Below the pieces are notes generated by a model. It worked only from the letters and a program-made list of their open reading frames with translations, was not told where the DNA came from and made no database searches. This document shows, piece by piece, positions 48,470-57,220 of a stretch of DNA of 59,055 bases. The stretch comes from an uncultured Prevotellaceae bacterium (GTDB lineage: Bacteria; Bacteroidota; Bacteroidia; Bacteroidales; Bacteroidaceae), in the NCBI GenBank assembly GCA_900316285.1, contig ONCG01000021.1:1-59055 (forward strand), read 5' to 3'. The position numbers and the translations under genes were made by a program. Positions within the stretch are counted from its first letter, which is position 1, and every line of letters begins with the position of its first letter.

Positions 48470-50695
48470 CTACACTTCCAACAGCAACTCGCAGATTTCG
48501 CCCTTCTTGATGAGATGGCCAGGCTCCAGGCTCTGCTTCGTCACATGACCACGGCCTTTCAGCACCACACGCACGCCGCGACGTTCAATCTGGTATACCG
48601 CATCGCGGGCACCCATGCCTCTGACGTCGGGAATCACCGTCTTCGATGTTTCCTCCTCACGGTTCAGGGCAATCTGCTTGTTCTGCTTGTTTTCGGCCTT
48701 TCCCCAGATGGGATTGCCCTCGGAATAGCTGCCCGTCCAATCGGTGTTGGCGCTGAATCCCAGCCGCGACAGCACATAGTCGGCCGAGCCGAGGTTGCCG
48801 TTCTTCACATCGGGAATGAGCACCGATGCCGAGTCGCGCGAGTCTTTCACGTCGAGCTTCAGGTTCTGGGCAAGGATGCCTTCCGAGATGTGATGGAACA
48901 CCACGCCCGACATACCGCCACCCGAGGCGGGAAGTCCCGATTTCTGAATACAGACGATGCACGAATAGCGCGGGGCATCGGCAGGGAAGAAGCCGGCAAA
49001 GGACAGCAGATACTGCATCGTGCCGGAATGATAGCCGCCAGTGCCATGCGAGATCTGTGCCGTACCGGTCTTGCCAGCCACCTTGAACGACTTCGAACCA
49101 GCCTTCTTGCCCAGTCCGATGCTCACCACCTGCTCCAGCATGGTCTGCATCTTCTTGATGGTCTCGGGCTTGGCAATATGCTCGCGCATCACCACGGGCG
49201 GATACTCGGCAATGATCTGGCCGTTCTTCATCACCTGCTTCACGAAGCGAGGCTTCATCATGCGGCCGTTGTTGGCAATGGCATTATAGAAGGTGAGCGT
49301 CGAGATGGGCGGCACCTGCGTCTCATAGCCTATCGACATCCAAGGCAGGGCGGTGTTGCTCCAGTTCGCCCAGTGGCGACCGGTCTTGTCTTTCTTCGGC
49401 ATGCGGATGCGGGCAGGCGACGAACCCATGAGAGGAATCTCGAGGTCGTCGGCGATGCCGATGCGGTAGAGGGCTTCCACAAACTTCTCGGGCTGGTTAT
49501 GATAGTATTCGTCGACAATGCGGCTGACGCCGATGTTCGAGCTGACCTGCAGTGTCTGCGGCAGTGTGAGTGTGCCATAGCCGCCCTTGCGCCAGTTGTG
49601 GTCCTTCATCTGTCGGCCGTACATCGGCCATACGCCGCCACCGGTCTCCACGCGCTTCGTCGTGTCGCACTTGCCCTCGTCGAGGCAAACCATGATGCTC
49701 GCCGTCTTGAACACCGAGCCGGGCTCCAACAGGTCGCTCACGGCATGGTTCTTGATTTCGCGATACTCGCCATCGCTACACTTCTCCATGTTCACGATAG
49801 CCTTGATGTCGCCCGTCTGAACCTCCATCACAATCGCCACGCCCACGTTGCCATTGATAAGTTTCAACTCGTCGATGACGGCACGCTCGGCCAAATCCTG
49901 AATGCCCACGTCGATGGTGGTCACGATATCGGCACCGTCCACGGGCGGGGTGTCCATGATGTCGAGGAACTTGTTGAGCACCTTCCTTCGGTGGATGATG
50001 CCATTCTCACCACGAAGGATGCTATCGTAGCTCAGCTCCAGGCCGAAGCGCGCAGAGTCCTTGCTACCGAACATCGTGCCGATGGTACGACCGGCTGCCG
50101 ACCCAAACGGGCGCTGGCGGGCGTTGTATTCCTCAATATTAAAGCCGCTGCGGAACGACGACCTCACAATGTAATCGCCATCCGAGCTCTCGGTGTTGAA
50201 CGGGAAGTTGAAAATCGGGAGCGCCTTCACCTCCGAGAAGGTGTTGAAGTCGACGCGCTGATTCCAGATGGGCCAGTGGCGCGAGCCTTCCGACCCGTTC
50301 TTCTGTATCTTGTGGCGTCCTTCCTCCAGGTGCTGCTTAAACGCCTCGGCCGACCGCTCCGGGAAGATCTGGCTCAGGCAGAGGCAGATGGTGTCGAGCT
50401 TCGCATCCCACAGCGAGTCGTTGCCGGCAGCGCGCAAGGCCTGGAAGTCGATGTACATCTTGAATTCAGGCAGCGACGATGCCATGAGCTGGCCGTCGCA
50501 CGAGAGGATGTTTCCGCGATTGGGCTTCACGCTCACGCTGTCTTTCTTCACACGGTCGGCCACTTCCATCCAGTAGTCGCGCTTCGCCGTCATGATATAG
50601 AGGGTCTTACCCACCACAGCAGTGGCCAGCAGCGTCATCACGATGACGATGAAACTGTAGCGGGGCATGATTTTCTTATGGTCGAACTTGCTCAT
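48470..50695 (-). CDS. ftsI: Septal penicillin-binding protein FtsI with PASTA domain
   Basis: Class B PBP transpeptidase of 741 residues. One N-terminal membrane helix (YSFIVIVMTLLATAVVGKTLY) is followed by the pedestal (RGNILSCDGQLMASSLPEF; RTIGTMFGSKDSARFGLELSYD as short pieces). The transpeptidase domain has the nucleophile SVFK in LEPGSVFKTAS, SSN in QVSSNIGVSR and KTG in VAGKTGTAQIS. The C-terminal PASTA-like units include VIPDVRGMGARDAVYQIERR. PASTA domains on a septal PBP are usual in Bacteroidetes and Gram-positives. Length exceeds E. coli FtsI by about 150 residues for that reason. It lies between ftsL and murE. Confidence 0.95.
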   Translation of the reverse strand: MSKFDHKKIMPRYSFIVIVMTLLATAVVGKTLYIMTAKRDYWMEVADRVKKDSVSVKPNRGNILSCDGQLMASSLPEFKMYIDFQALRAAGNDSLWDAKLDTICLCLSQIFPERSAEAFKQHLEEGRHKIQKNGSEGSRHWPIWNQRVDFNTFSEVKALPIFNFPFNTESSDGDYIVRSSFRSGFNIEEYNARQRPFGSAAGRTIGTMFGSKDSARFGLELSYDSILRGENGIIHRRKVLNKFLDIMDTPPVDGADIVTTIDVGIQDLAERAVIDELKLINGNVGVAIVMEVQTGDIKAIVNMEKCSDGEYREIKNHAVSDLLEPGSVFKTASIMVCLDEGKCDTTKRVETGGGVWPMYGRQMKDHNWRKGGYGTLTLPQTLQVSSNIGVSRIVDEYYHNQPEKFVEALYRIGIADDLEIPLMGSSPARIRMPKKDKTGRHWANWSNTALPWMSIGYETQVPPISTLTFYNAIANNGRMMKPRFVKQVMKNGQIIAEYPPVVMREHIAKPETIKKMQTMLEQVVSIGLGKKAGSKSFKVAGKTGTAQISHGTGGYHSGTMQYLLSFAGFFPADAPRYSCIVCIQKSGLPASGGGMSGVVFHHISEGILAQNLKLDVKDSRDSASVLIPDVKNGNLGSADYVLSRLGFSANTDWTGSYSEGNPIWGKAENKQNKQIALNREEETSKTVIPDVRGMGARDAVYQIERRGVRVVLKGRGHVTKQSLEPGHLIKKGEICELLLEV

Positions 50696-50752
50696 ACGTT
50701 GTCAATTCTTCTTTGTGTGTCTAACAATCTGTTTCTTCGTTCTCGTGTGTCT

Positions 50753-51364
50753 CTACTCTTCAGGAATCTGTATGATGTAAGCCGGCTGGCTGGGAATTTT
50801 CAAGAGGCTGTCGTTGTTGGCCTGCAGCAGTTCCAGCACACGGCTCTCGCGGCTCTTCTCCGTCAGCTGGCTGCTCGTCGACAGGGCCTTGTATTTGGCA
50901 TCCTGCAGTTCCTTCTGCAGCTTGTCGATTTCAATGAGGTCCTGCTGGCAGCTATAGCGGTTCGAGATGTAGAGCACCACGAAGAACGTGATGAGGAGGA
51001 ACAGCCAGATCTGTCGGCGCATGGTCTGGGTGGTTAGGATGTCGCCACCGAGAATCTTGCCCAGGGTGAAGTTCTTCGACATCGGAGCCTCGTCCTCAAT
51101 GGCTTGCTCGCGAATAACGTCCTTCAGCGTGGGGCCTTCACCGCCACTCTTCACCTCTTGCGCGGGTTCCTCTTTCGCATCCTTCGCCTCCTTCGCATCT
51201 TTTGCGTCAGCATCCACAACAGCCTTGGCAGCCGACTTTCTGCCAGCGGCCTTCACCGTCTCCTTTGCTTCCAGTGGTGTCTCGGCCACCTCGGCTTTCT
51301 CCGGGGCAGCGGTCTCTTCAACTGTCAGCTTCGGGCTGTTCTTCATCTCTTTCGTCTCGTCCAT
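50753..51364 (-). CDS. ftsL: FtsL-like division protein
   Basis: The 203-residue protein has a long acidic/Ala-Lys-rich cytoplasmic part (residues 1-95, with DAKDAKEAKDAKEEPAQ), one membrane helix (RRQIWLFLLITFFVVLYISN) and a short periplasmic coiled coil (DLIEIDKLQKELQDAKYKAL) ending in PAYIIQIPEE. The topology and its place between rsmH and ftsI identify FtsL; sequence similarity in this family is always low. The extended N-terminus is Bacteroidetes-like. Confidence 0.82.
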   Translation of the reverse strand: MDETKEMKNSPKLTVEETAAPEKAEVAETPLEAKETVKAAGRKSAAKAVVDADAKDAKEAKDAKEEPAQEVKSGGEGPTLKDVIREQAIEDEAPMSKNFTLGKILGGDILTTQTMRRQIWLFLLITFFVVLYISNRYSCQQDLIEIDKLQKELQDAKYKALSTSSQLTEKSRESRVLELLQANNDSLLKIPSQPAYIIQIPEE

Positions 51365-51399
51365 CTTCTTTTTTTTGATTTCCTTTTGTCGTTGTCACG

Positions 51400-52332
51400 T
51401 CAGCATTTCTCGGCAATGCGAAGCTTCGCACTACGGCTGCGGGGGTTGCGCTCTTGCTCTTCGGCATCGGGGGCAATCACCTTGCCGTTCACCTGTACGA
51501 ACGGACTCGTGATGCGACCGAAGAAGTCTTGTTCCACACGGCCTTCCACATTTCCCGACTTCATCACGTTCTTCACAATTCGGTCTTCCAGCGAGTGATA
51601 GGTGATGACCGACAGGCGACCGCCCTCTGCGAGCAATTCGGTGGCGGCCAGCAGCATCTCACGCAGGGCATCCATCTCGTGGTTCACCTCGATGCGCAGC
51701 GCCTGGAAGAGTTTCGCCATGTCTTTCTTCACGCCACGGTCGTCGCCCTTGCCGCCGCGTCCCAGCAGAGGCTCGGCCAGTTGCATGAGCTGACCGGTGG
51801 TCTCCAGCGGTTGCTGCTCGCGGGCTTTCACCACAGCGGCGGCAATGCGGCGGGCCGTCTTCAGCTCCCCATAGAGGTAGAAGATGTCGGCCAGCTGCTG
51901 CTCCCCATAGGTGTTCAGCACCGTGGCGGCAGTCGTGCCCGCCCGCTTGTTCATTCGCATGTCGAGGGGAGCCTCGAAACGGAACGAGAAGCCACGGGTG
52001 GCATCGTCGAAGTGATGACTCGACACGCCAAGGTCGGCCAGCAGGCCGTCGATGTGGTCAACGCCGTAGAAGCGCATCCAGTTCTTCAGATACCTGAAGT
52101 TTGAGCGCACAAACGTGAATCGGCTGTCGTCGACGATGTTCCGCTCGGCATCGGCATCCTGGTCGAAGCTGTAGAGGTGTCCCTCTGCGCCCAGCCGGCT
52201 CAGGATTTCGCGCGAATGGCCCCCACCGCCGAACGTCACGTCCACATACGTGCCGTCAGGTCTGATGTTCAGACCGTCGATGCTCTCCTTCAGGAGCACT
52301 GGCACGTGATATGTCTCAGCAGTAATAATCAT
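51400..52332 (-). CDS. rsmH: 16S rRNA (cytosine-1402-N4)-methyltransferase
   Basis: The SAM-dependent enzyme (MraW) methylates C1402 in the ribosomal P site. The 310-residue product starts YHVPVLLKESIDGLNI and has the SAM loop VDVTFGGGGHSREIL, SFDQDADAERN, LLADLGVSSHHFDD, RGFSFRFEAPLDMRMN and the C-terminal ITYHSLEDRIVKNVM and RNPRSRSAKLRIAEK. It lies second in the cluster, 57 bp after mraZ. Confidence 0.97.
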   Translation of the reverse strand: MIITAETYHVPVLLKESIDGLNIRPDGTYVDVTFGGGGHSREILSRLGAEGHLYSFDQDADAERNIVDDSRFTFVRSNFRYLKNWMRFYGVDHIDGLLADLGVSSHHFDDATRGFSFRFEAPLDMRMNKRAGTTAATVLNTYGEQQLADIFYLYGELKTARRIAAAVVKAREQQPLETTGQLMQLAEPLLGRGGKGDDRGVKKDMAKLFQALRIEVNHEMDALREMLLAATELLAEGGRLSVITYHSLEDRIVKNVMKSGNVEGRVEQDFFGRITSPFVQVNGKVIAPDAEEQERNPRSRSAKLRIAEKC

Positions 52333-52389
52333 TGTCGGTGTGGCATTCGTAAAAGCCAGCGGGGCATGAGCTCCGGCCGGCCACGTTGA

Positions 52390-52848
52390 TTAGAGCGGCG
52401 GCAGCTCCCCGTCCATCACGCTCTGCATGGCTGCTCCAAAGTCGGCAGCAGACATCATCGAGGCTTCCACCTTCTCGGCGGCCCAAATCTCGATGGTGTC
52501 GCCATTGCCGGTGAACTTGATGGACTGCTGAATGTCAGCCAGCTGCAGGTAGCGCTTCGGAATCAGGAAACGACCATTGCCGTCGAGCGTGAGCAGCTCA
52601 ACTTGCGAAACAAACTGACGGAAAATCTGCTGGTGCTGCTGGTTGTAGCGATTCAGCCGCGAGCGCACCAGGTCCATCTGCTCGTTCCAGACGCTTTCAG
52701 GATAGAGTACCAGACAGTCCTCGAACACGTCCTTGCGCAGCACAAGGTTTTCCTCGCCCGATGTCTGTAGCACCTTGCGGAAAACGGCCGGCAGGAACGC
52801 GCGTCCCTTTGCGTCGATTTTTGCTTCTATGTTTCCTAAAAAACGCAT
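52390..52848 (-). CDS. mraZ: Transcriptional regulator MraZ
   Basis: A ring-forming AbrB-like DNA-binding protein that represses the dcw promoter in other bacteria. The 152-residue sequence has two swapped-hairpin domains, each with a DxxxGR motif: IDAKGRAFLPAVFRK near residue 11 and LDGNGRFLIPKRYL near 90. It is the first gene of the dcw cluster. Three direct TGGRG boxes at 52896-52920, overlapping the promoter region, fit its known binding mode. Confidence 0.96.
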   Translation of the reverse strand: MRFLGNIEAKIDAKGRAFLPAVFRKVLQTSGEENLVLRKDVFEDCLVLYPESVWNEQMDLVRSRLNRYNQQHQQIFRQFVSQVELLTLDGNGRFLIPKRYLQLADIQQSIKFTGNGDTIEIWAAEKVEASMMSAADFGAAMQSVMDGELPPL

Positions 52849-52878
52849 ACGTACTTCTTTATAAGTAGAAAACGACTA

Positions 52879-52886
52879 CAAAAGTA
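52879..52886 (-). promoter_or_regulatory. -7 box of the dcw operon
   Basis: The minus strand reads TACTTTTG 31 bp before the mraZ start. There is no TTTG at the -33 position, which is occupied by the MraZ-like boxes; activity may therefore depend on context. Confidence 0.55.
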
Positions 52887-52895
52887 ATCATTTTT

Positions 52896-52920
52896 CCCCA
52901 CTTTCCTCCACTTTTCTCCA
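52896..52920 (-). promoter_or_regulatory. Putative MraZ operator
   Basis: On the minus strand TGGAG (52916-52920), TGGAG (52906-52910) and TGGGG (52896-52900) are spaced exactly 10 bp apart, with A-rich 5-base spacers. MraZ is known to bind direct TGGGN repeats separated by 5 bases. The boxes overlap the expected -33 region, as a repressor site would. Confidence 0.7.
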
Positions 52921-52998
52921 CATTTTTTCAAATTTAACTAAAATTCACTTTGCTTTTTGCTCATTTCAGCGATTTCGTGCAAGAATTCCGGCCCGTCT

Positions 52999-53029
52999 CC
53001 TGTGCCATGCTGGTGGCACAGGGCTTTTT
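52999..53029 (+). terminator. Terminator-like hairpin in the mraZ-glsA divergent region
   Basis: CCTGTGCCA (52999-53007) pairs with TGGCACAGG (53014-53022) around TGCTGG, and CTTTTTC follows. It faces the plus strand but no annotated gene ends before it. The remaining bases of 52921-53153 hold nothing else that I recognise. Confidence 0.6.
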
Positions 53030-53153
53030 CATGGTCGCAATTCTTGGCGCCGTGCACCTGCTTTCAACATGACAAAATGAGGAAAAAACGCCGAAAATGA
53101 TGCATGGAAGTAACTTTTTTCGTGAAAAAATGCTCACTTTGTATTTTTTTTGC

Positions 53154-53161
53154 TATTTTTG
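53154..53161 (+). promoter_or_regulatory. -7 box of glsA-glsB
   Basis: TATTTTTG, 68 bp before the chosen glsA start. A TTTG at 53138-53141 is too close for a standard -33 element. Confidence 0.5.
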
Positions 53162-53229
53162 CAATTTGTAAGGGGCAATCTCTACATCAAAACCTATTAT
53201 TCTCACATGAACGAGGACCACCCGGAATC

Positions 53230-54060
53230 ATGAGCGAAACGATACAAAAAACGATTGACATCGACAAAGTGCTACGCGACAAGATGGGCGACAAAGCGAA
53301 ATGGATGCCCAAACCTGCCGTGTCGTGGCTAAAGAAAACCATTCACCAAGACCGTGTGAACGCCTTCCTCTGGGAAAGCCGCGAGCTGAAGGGAACACCT
53401 TGGCTGAAGGCATGTGTGGACTATCTGGAGATGACCCTGCAGCTCGAAGGCCTAGAGAACCTGCCCGACAAGAACGACGGCAAGCTCTACACCTTCGTCT
53501 CCAACCATCCCCTCGGCGGCATCGACGGCGTTGCCTTGGGCAGCATCATCGGCGAACACTACGACGGCAACTTCCGCTATCTGGTCAACGACTTGCTCAT
53601 GAACCTCCCCGGTCTCGCCCCGGTTTGCATTCCCATCAACAAGACTGGCAAGCAGAGCCGCGACTTCCCGGCAATGGTGGAGGCGGGCTTCAAGTCCGAT
53701 CATCACATGCTGATGTTCCCTGCCGGCCTGTGCTCGCGCAAGCAGCCCGACGGACAGATTCGCGACCTCGACTGGAAGAAGACCTTCGTCGCCAAGAGCG
53801 TCGAGACGCATCGCGACGTGGTGCCCATCCACTTCGGCGGGCAGAACTCCGAGCGCTTCTATAACATCGCCAACTGGTGCAAGCGCCTGAACCTGAAGTT
53901 CAATGTCGCCATGCTGTTCCTCGTCGACGAGATGTATAAGAACGTCGGAAAGACCTTCCGCGTGGCCTTTGGCAAGCCCATCCCCTGGCAGACCTTCGAC
54001 AAGTCGAAGACGCCCGCCCAATGGGCCGCATGGGTGAAGGAACAGGCCTACCAGCTATAG
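53230..54060 (+). CDS. glsA: PlsC-like O-acyltransferase of glycine-lipid synthesis
   Basis: The 276-residue acyltransferase probably adds the second, ester-linked fatty acid to N-acyl-3-hydroxy-acyl glycine. The catalytic block is VSNHPLGGIDG, with His and Asp separated by five residues instead of the usual four. The substrate loop FPAGLCSRKQPDG resembles the PEGTR/FPAG block, and APVCIPINK follows the pattern of PlsC-type enzymes. Start ATG 53230 (MSETIQKTIDIDKVLRDKMG) gives the normal N-terminus; the frame is open from 53104. It pairs with the GNAT-type gene 69 bp downstream. The glsA/glsB assignment comes from the known Bacteroides pair and is by similarity of layout. Confidence 0.82.
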   Translation: MSETIQKTIDIDKVLRDKMGDKAKWMPKPAVSWLKKTIHQDRVNAFLWESRELKGTPWLKACVDYLEMTLQLEGLENLPDKNDGKLYTFVSNHPLGGIDGVALGSIIGEHYDGNFRYLVNDLLMNLPGLAPVCIPINKTGKQSRDFPAMVEAGFKSDHHMLMFPAGLCSRKQPDGQIRDLDWKKTFVAKSVETHRDVVPIHFGGQNSERFYNIANWCKRLNLKFNVAMLFLVDEMYKNVGKTFRVAFGKPIPWQTFDKSKTPAQWAAWVKEQAYQL

Positions 54061-54129
54061 GCTCTCCCCTAGCCCGACACCCCGCGAAAACCTGGTGAAA
54101 AAGAAGAAACGAAAAACTTGATACCCTTC

Positions 54130-55131
54130 ATGGAACAACCCATCATCCAACCGATTGACAAACAGTTGCTCAAGAGCGAACTCACTCGCGATCGTCAGCT
54201 ACGCATGACGAACAAGAGCAACAACGAGATTTACGTCGTCACAGCACACAACGCACCCAACGTGATGCGCGAGATAGGCCGACTGCGCGAGATAGCATTC
54301 CGCGAGGCCGGCGGTGGCACCGGCATGGAGGTCGACATCGATGAGTTCGACACCTGCGAGAACTGCTACAAGCAGCTCATCGTGTGGAATCCCGAAGCCG
54401 AGGAGATCATTGGCGGCTACCGTTACATCTTCGGCACCGACTGGGAACTCAACGCCGACGGACAGCCCATCCTCGCCACAAGCCACATGTTCCATTTCTC
54501 CGAAAAATTCCTGCGCGACTATATGCCCTACACCGTTGAGCTGGGACGCTCGTTCGTGTCGCCCGACTACCAGAACGTGCGCCGCAACACCAAGAGCATC
54601 TTCGCACTCGACAACCTCTGGGACGGACTCGGCGCGCTCACCGTACTGAATCCCCACGTGAAATACTTCTTCGGAAAGGTCACCATGTATCCGTCCTACG
54701 TGCGCCGCGGACGCGACATGATTCTCTACTTCCTCAACAAGCACTTCGGCGACAAGGAAGGGCTGATAACTCCGATGAAACCGCTGAAAATTGAAGCCGA
54801 CCCTGCCGAGATGGAAGCACTGTTCTGTGAAGACAGCTTCAAGAAAGACTATCGCATCCTCAACTCCGAGGTGCGACGCCTGGGCTACGACATCCCGCCG
54901 CTCGTCAACGCCTATATGAGCCTCTCGCCAACGATGAAACTCTTCGGCACCGCCATCAACTACGGCTTTGGCGACGTCGAGGAAACGGGCATCCTCATCG
55001 CCGTCGACGAGATACTCGAAGACAAGCGCATCCGACACGTCGACTCATTCATCCGCGAGCATCCCGAGGCGTTACGCATCGCCACCGATGCTCAGCGGTT
55101 AATCGCAGCGCATACCCCCAAGAGGCCATAA
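54130..55131 (+). CDS. glsB: GNAT-type N-acyltransferase of glycine-lipid synthesis
   Basis: The 333-residue protein belongs to the OlsB-like (often mis-named hemolysin) acyltransferases. In Bacteroides GlsB makes the amide-linked N-acyl glycine. Features are YVVTAHNAPNVMREIGRLREIAFR, the GGGTGMEVDIDEFD loop, LIVWNPEAEEIIGGYRYIFG, TVELGRSFVSPDYQ and a C-terminal NYGFGDVEETGILI (each quoted in part). Start ATG 54130 is preferred to a TTG at 54118. It is co-directional with glsA. The intrinsic terminator at 55121 overlaps its last codons. Confidence 0.85.
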   Translation: MEQPIIQPIDKQLLKSELTRDRQLRMTNKSNNEIYVVTAHNAPNVMREIGRLREIAFREAGGGTGMEVDIDEFDTCENCYKQLIVWNPEAEEIIGGYRYIFGTDWELNADGQPILATSHMFHFSEKFLRDYMPYTVELGRSFVSPDYQNVRRNTKSIFALDNLWDGLGALTVLNPHVKYFFGKVTMYPSYVRRGRDMILYFLNKHFGDKEGLITPMKPLKIEADPAEMEALFCEDSFKKDYRILNSEVRRLGYDIPPLVNAYMSLSPTMKLFGTAINYGFGDVEETGILIAVDEILEDKRIRHVDSFIREHPEALRIATDAQRLIAAHTPKRP

Positions 55132-55148
55132 CACATGGCCTCTTTTTT
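55121..55148 (+). terminator. Intrinsic terminator overlapping the glsB stop
   Basis: AGAGGCCAT/ATGGCCTCT with a 5-base loop and seven T. The stop codon (55129-55131) lies at the top of the stem. Confidence 0.85.
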
Positions 55149-55251
55149 GTTGCCATCCAGCACCGCATAGCAACCCCAAACCGAACAAACGCAACGCAAA
55201 AAAAAACGCCGATTTCATCGGGGCTGGCGCGCAAACTACCCCTCGCTGCCT

Positions 55252-55382
55252 GTAGTCCCCTCCTTCTGGAAGGAGGGGTTGGGGGTGGTAGAGAAAAATA
55301 CGGTCTTTTCCAATTTTTATAGGTCTAGCATTGTTTGTCTCGCTACCACCCCGCACCCCTCCTCCCCGGAGGAGGGGACTAC
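55252..55382. repeat. Paired inverted CCCCTCCTTC/GGAGGAGGGG element
   Basis: Arms 55252-55291 and 55343-55382 (GTAGTCCCCTCCTTC... and ...GGAGGAGGGGACTAC) are complementary over about 40 bp with a few mismatches, around 51 bp. Each arm is also a hairpin. It is related to the elements at 6698-6898 and 31907-32077. Confidence 0.8.
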
Positions 55383-55430
55383 AAATTGACTCCTATCCCT
55401 ACATTGCCATAAAGAAGGAGCGGCATAACA

Positions 55431-55636
55431 CAGGCAGGCGGTGGAGCACGGCCTGAAAGGCCAATAGCTGCCAGCCCAGGGCGATGCCCTGGGTTTTTAT
55501 GTATGGCATCTATAATCGCCCTGAAAGGGCAAAAGCATTGATAACCAAAGCTTTTGCCCTTCCAGGGCGACATTATTATTCTGCTTGACACCCAGGGCGA
55601 TGCCCTGGGCTGGTAGCTTTTGGCCTTTCAGGCCGT
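55431..55636. repeat. Large nested inverted repeat sharing its edge with class A
   Basis: It starts with CAGGCAGGCGGTGGAG, as at 25801. The outer arms are ACGGCCTGAAAGGCC (55448) and GGCCTTTCAGGCCGT (to 55636). The next layer is CCCAGGGCGATGCCCTGGG on both sides, and the inner layer is TCGCCCTGAAAGGGCAAAAGC against GCTTTTGCCCTTCCAGGGCGA (each about 21 bases; quoted cores CCCTGAAAGGGC and GCCCTTCCAGGGC). The element ends 9 bp before the GH30 stop codon and may act as its transcription end. Confidence 0.8.
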
Positions 55637-55644
55637 CTTAATGA

Positions 55645-57180
55645 TCAATCATCGACGTACACTTTTCGGGACGATCCATCAGCACTGCGCTCGATGCAGA
55701 GGCCGCGTGGCGACTGCAGACGGCGGCCAGACAGGTCGTAGTAGGTCTTCTTGCCGGCATCGGCTGCTGACCGATGTTCCTCAATGGCCAGTGAGCCCTG
55801 GTCGATCATGAAGATATACGTGTTCAGGCTGCGTGCCGGCAGGGGCACCGTCAGCTCGTTGGTAGGTTCGCTGATGTCGATGGGCTGCTCCTGGCAGAGC
55901 GACTCGTTGCTTGTCGAGAGCAGATGTGTGCCACTCTTCACCTTATAGGGCAGGTTGAGTTTCAGGTCAAGGGCATTCTTCGTGGTGTCGATGGCCATGA
56001 CGATGAGCGAGTCGCCCTTGATGTATGCCGATGTCTCGAATGCCGAGTTGGTGCCCGTGGAGACGGAGGCCTTGGTGCCGAGGCGTGTAGAACCCGTGAC
56101 ATGCTTCGAGAAGTGCGACATCACATAGGCACGCGGCAGCAGCTTGTTCTTCGTGTTACCGGGGTTATACTTTGCCTCGCCCGTGCCGACGAATGCCCAG
56201 TGAGCACGCATATACCAATAGATGTAGCCCGTGCATCCGGCAAGCATGCACTCGTTGAGTTCCTCGGCGAAGATGAGCTGCTCGTGCCAGTTGGGCAGGC
56301 GGTCGATGTTGTCGGTCACCGAGTGCTCCGTCATCCACACCTCCTTGCCATACTTCGAGGCGAGCACGGCGGCCTTCTTCATGTTGCCAAGAGGCGGATG
56401 TCCGTAGAGGTGTCCGGCGATGATATCAATCTGGTTGCGTGCCGTCGCGTCGTTCATCAGCGGGTCGGAGTATTTCGGGTCGAAGCCCAACGGCTCAGCA
56501 CTGATGAGTCGCACGCCTTTGTAGGTATCGCGGTCGAGCATGTGGGCATAGTTCTTCACAAGGTCGAGCTGCTGCTGCGGTGTATAGAGGCACCCCGAGT
56601 AGCTCACCCACCAGTCGGGCTCGTTCTGAATCGACACCGCATCCACGGCGACGCCCTTCTTCTTCATCCATTCCAGGAATGTGTTCAGCCACGGGAAGAA
56701 CTTCTCGTAGCAGTCCTTGCGCAGCTCGCCGCGCTGGTTCCCCTGGTCGTCGGCATTACCACCCTGAGCAGTGCCGTTGGTCTTATAGTCGCCCGGTGGC
56801 GACCAGGGCGTACCGAAGACGATGCCGCCGCGCTGCTTCACAATCTTTGCCGACGGCAGCGAGCCATTCCAGTCGTAGGGCGAATCCCAGTTTCCCCACT
56901 CCGGCACGATGACATCACCGATGAAGTTCGGCGAGATCTCCATGCGCATGATGTTCAGTCCAATCTTCGACTCCTTGCCATAGAGCAGTCGCACGGGCTG
57001 TGTGTCGTTGCCAAACGGACACATGGCGCCATCGCAGCACGCAGCGCCAAAGCCTGTCACCGTCTGGTAGCGCGTGTCGCTCACGGTGACGGTGATCACT
57101 CCTGCGCGAGCAGCCGTAGCTGCCACCAGCGCAACAATCGTAATGATAATCTGCTTCATTGAGGTTTTCATTGTTTTCAT
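55645..57180 (-). CDS. Exported GH30-family glycoside hydrolase
   Basis: The 511-residue enzyme has a Sec signal (core IIITIVALVAATAARAG; ATG 57171 or 57159 may be the true start) and a TIM barrel with a beta-sandwich side domain. It follows the GH30 pattern: FGAACCDGAM at the N-terminus, MRMEISPN, FGTPWSPPG, acid/base Glu187 in SIQNEPDWW and nucleophile Glu285 in VWMTEHSVTD. GH30 includes glucuronoxylanases and beta-glucosidases; the WSPP and QNEPDW pattern fits the xylanase-like branch, but specificity is uncertain. The C-terminal tail YYDLSGRRL...GLCIER...KVYVDD resembles sorting tails of Prevotella secreted enzymes. Promoter at 57189-57220. Confidence 0.88.
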   Translation of the reverse strand: MKTMKTSMKQIIITIVALVAATAARAGVITVTVSDTRYQTVTGFGAACCDGAMCPFGNDTQPVRLLYGKESKIGLNIMRMEISPNFIGDVIVPEWGNWDSPYDWNGSLPSAKIVKQRGGIVFGTPWSPPGDYKTNGTAQGGNADDQGNQRGELRKDCYEKFFPWLNTFLEWMKKKGVAVDAVSIQNEPDWWVSYSGCLYTPQQQLDLVKNYAHMLDRDTYKGVRLISAEPLGFDPKYSDPLMNDATARNQIDIIAGHLYGHPPLGNMKKAAVLASKYGKEVWMTEHSVTDNIDRLPNWHEQLIFAEELNECMLAGCTGYIYWYMRAHWAFVGTGEAKYNPGNTKNKLLPRAYVMSHFSKHVTGSTRLGTKASVSTGTNSAFETSAYIKGDSLIVMAIDTTKNALDLKLNLPYKVKSGTHLLSTSNESLCQEQPIDISEPTNELTVPLPARSLNTYIFMIDQGSLAIEEHRSAADAGKKTYYDLSGRRLQSPRGLCIERSADGSSRKVYVDD

Positions 57181-57188
57181 TCAAGTTG

Positions 57189-57220
57189 CAAAAATACTAA
57201 AAATATTCGACATATCCAAA
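57189..57220 (-). promoter_or_regulatory. Promoter of the GH30 gene
   Basis: On the minus strand TTTG (57217-57220), 20 bp, TATTTTTG (57189-57196). The box ends 8 bp before ATG 57180, so the leader is minimal unless ATG 57171 or 57159 is used. Confidence 0.7.

Noticed and set aside
48173-51037. 954-codon plus-strand frame opposite murE, ftsI and ftsL
   Set aside because: It runs antisense across three conserved genes and results from the high-GC third-position bias; no motif is present.
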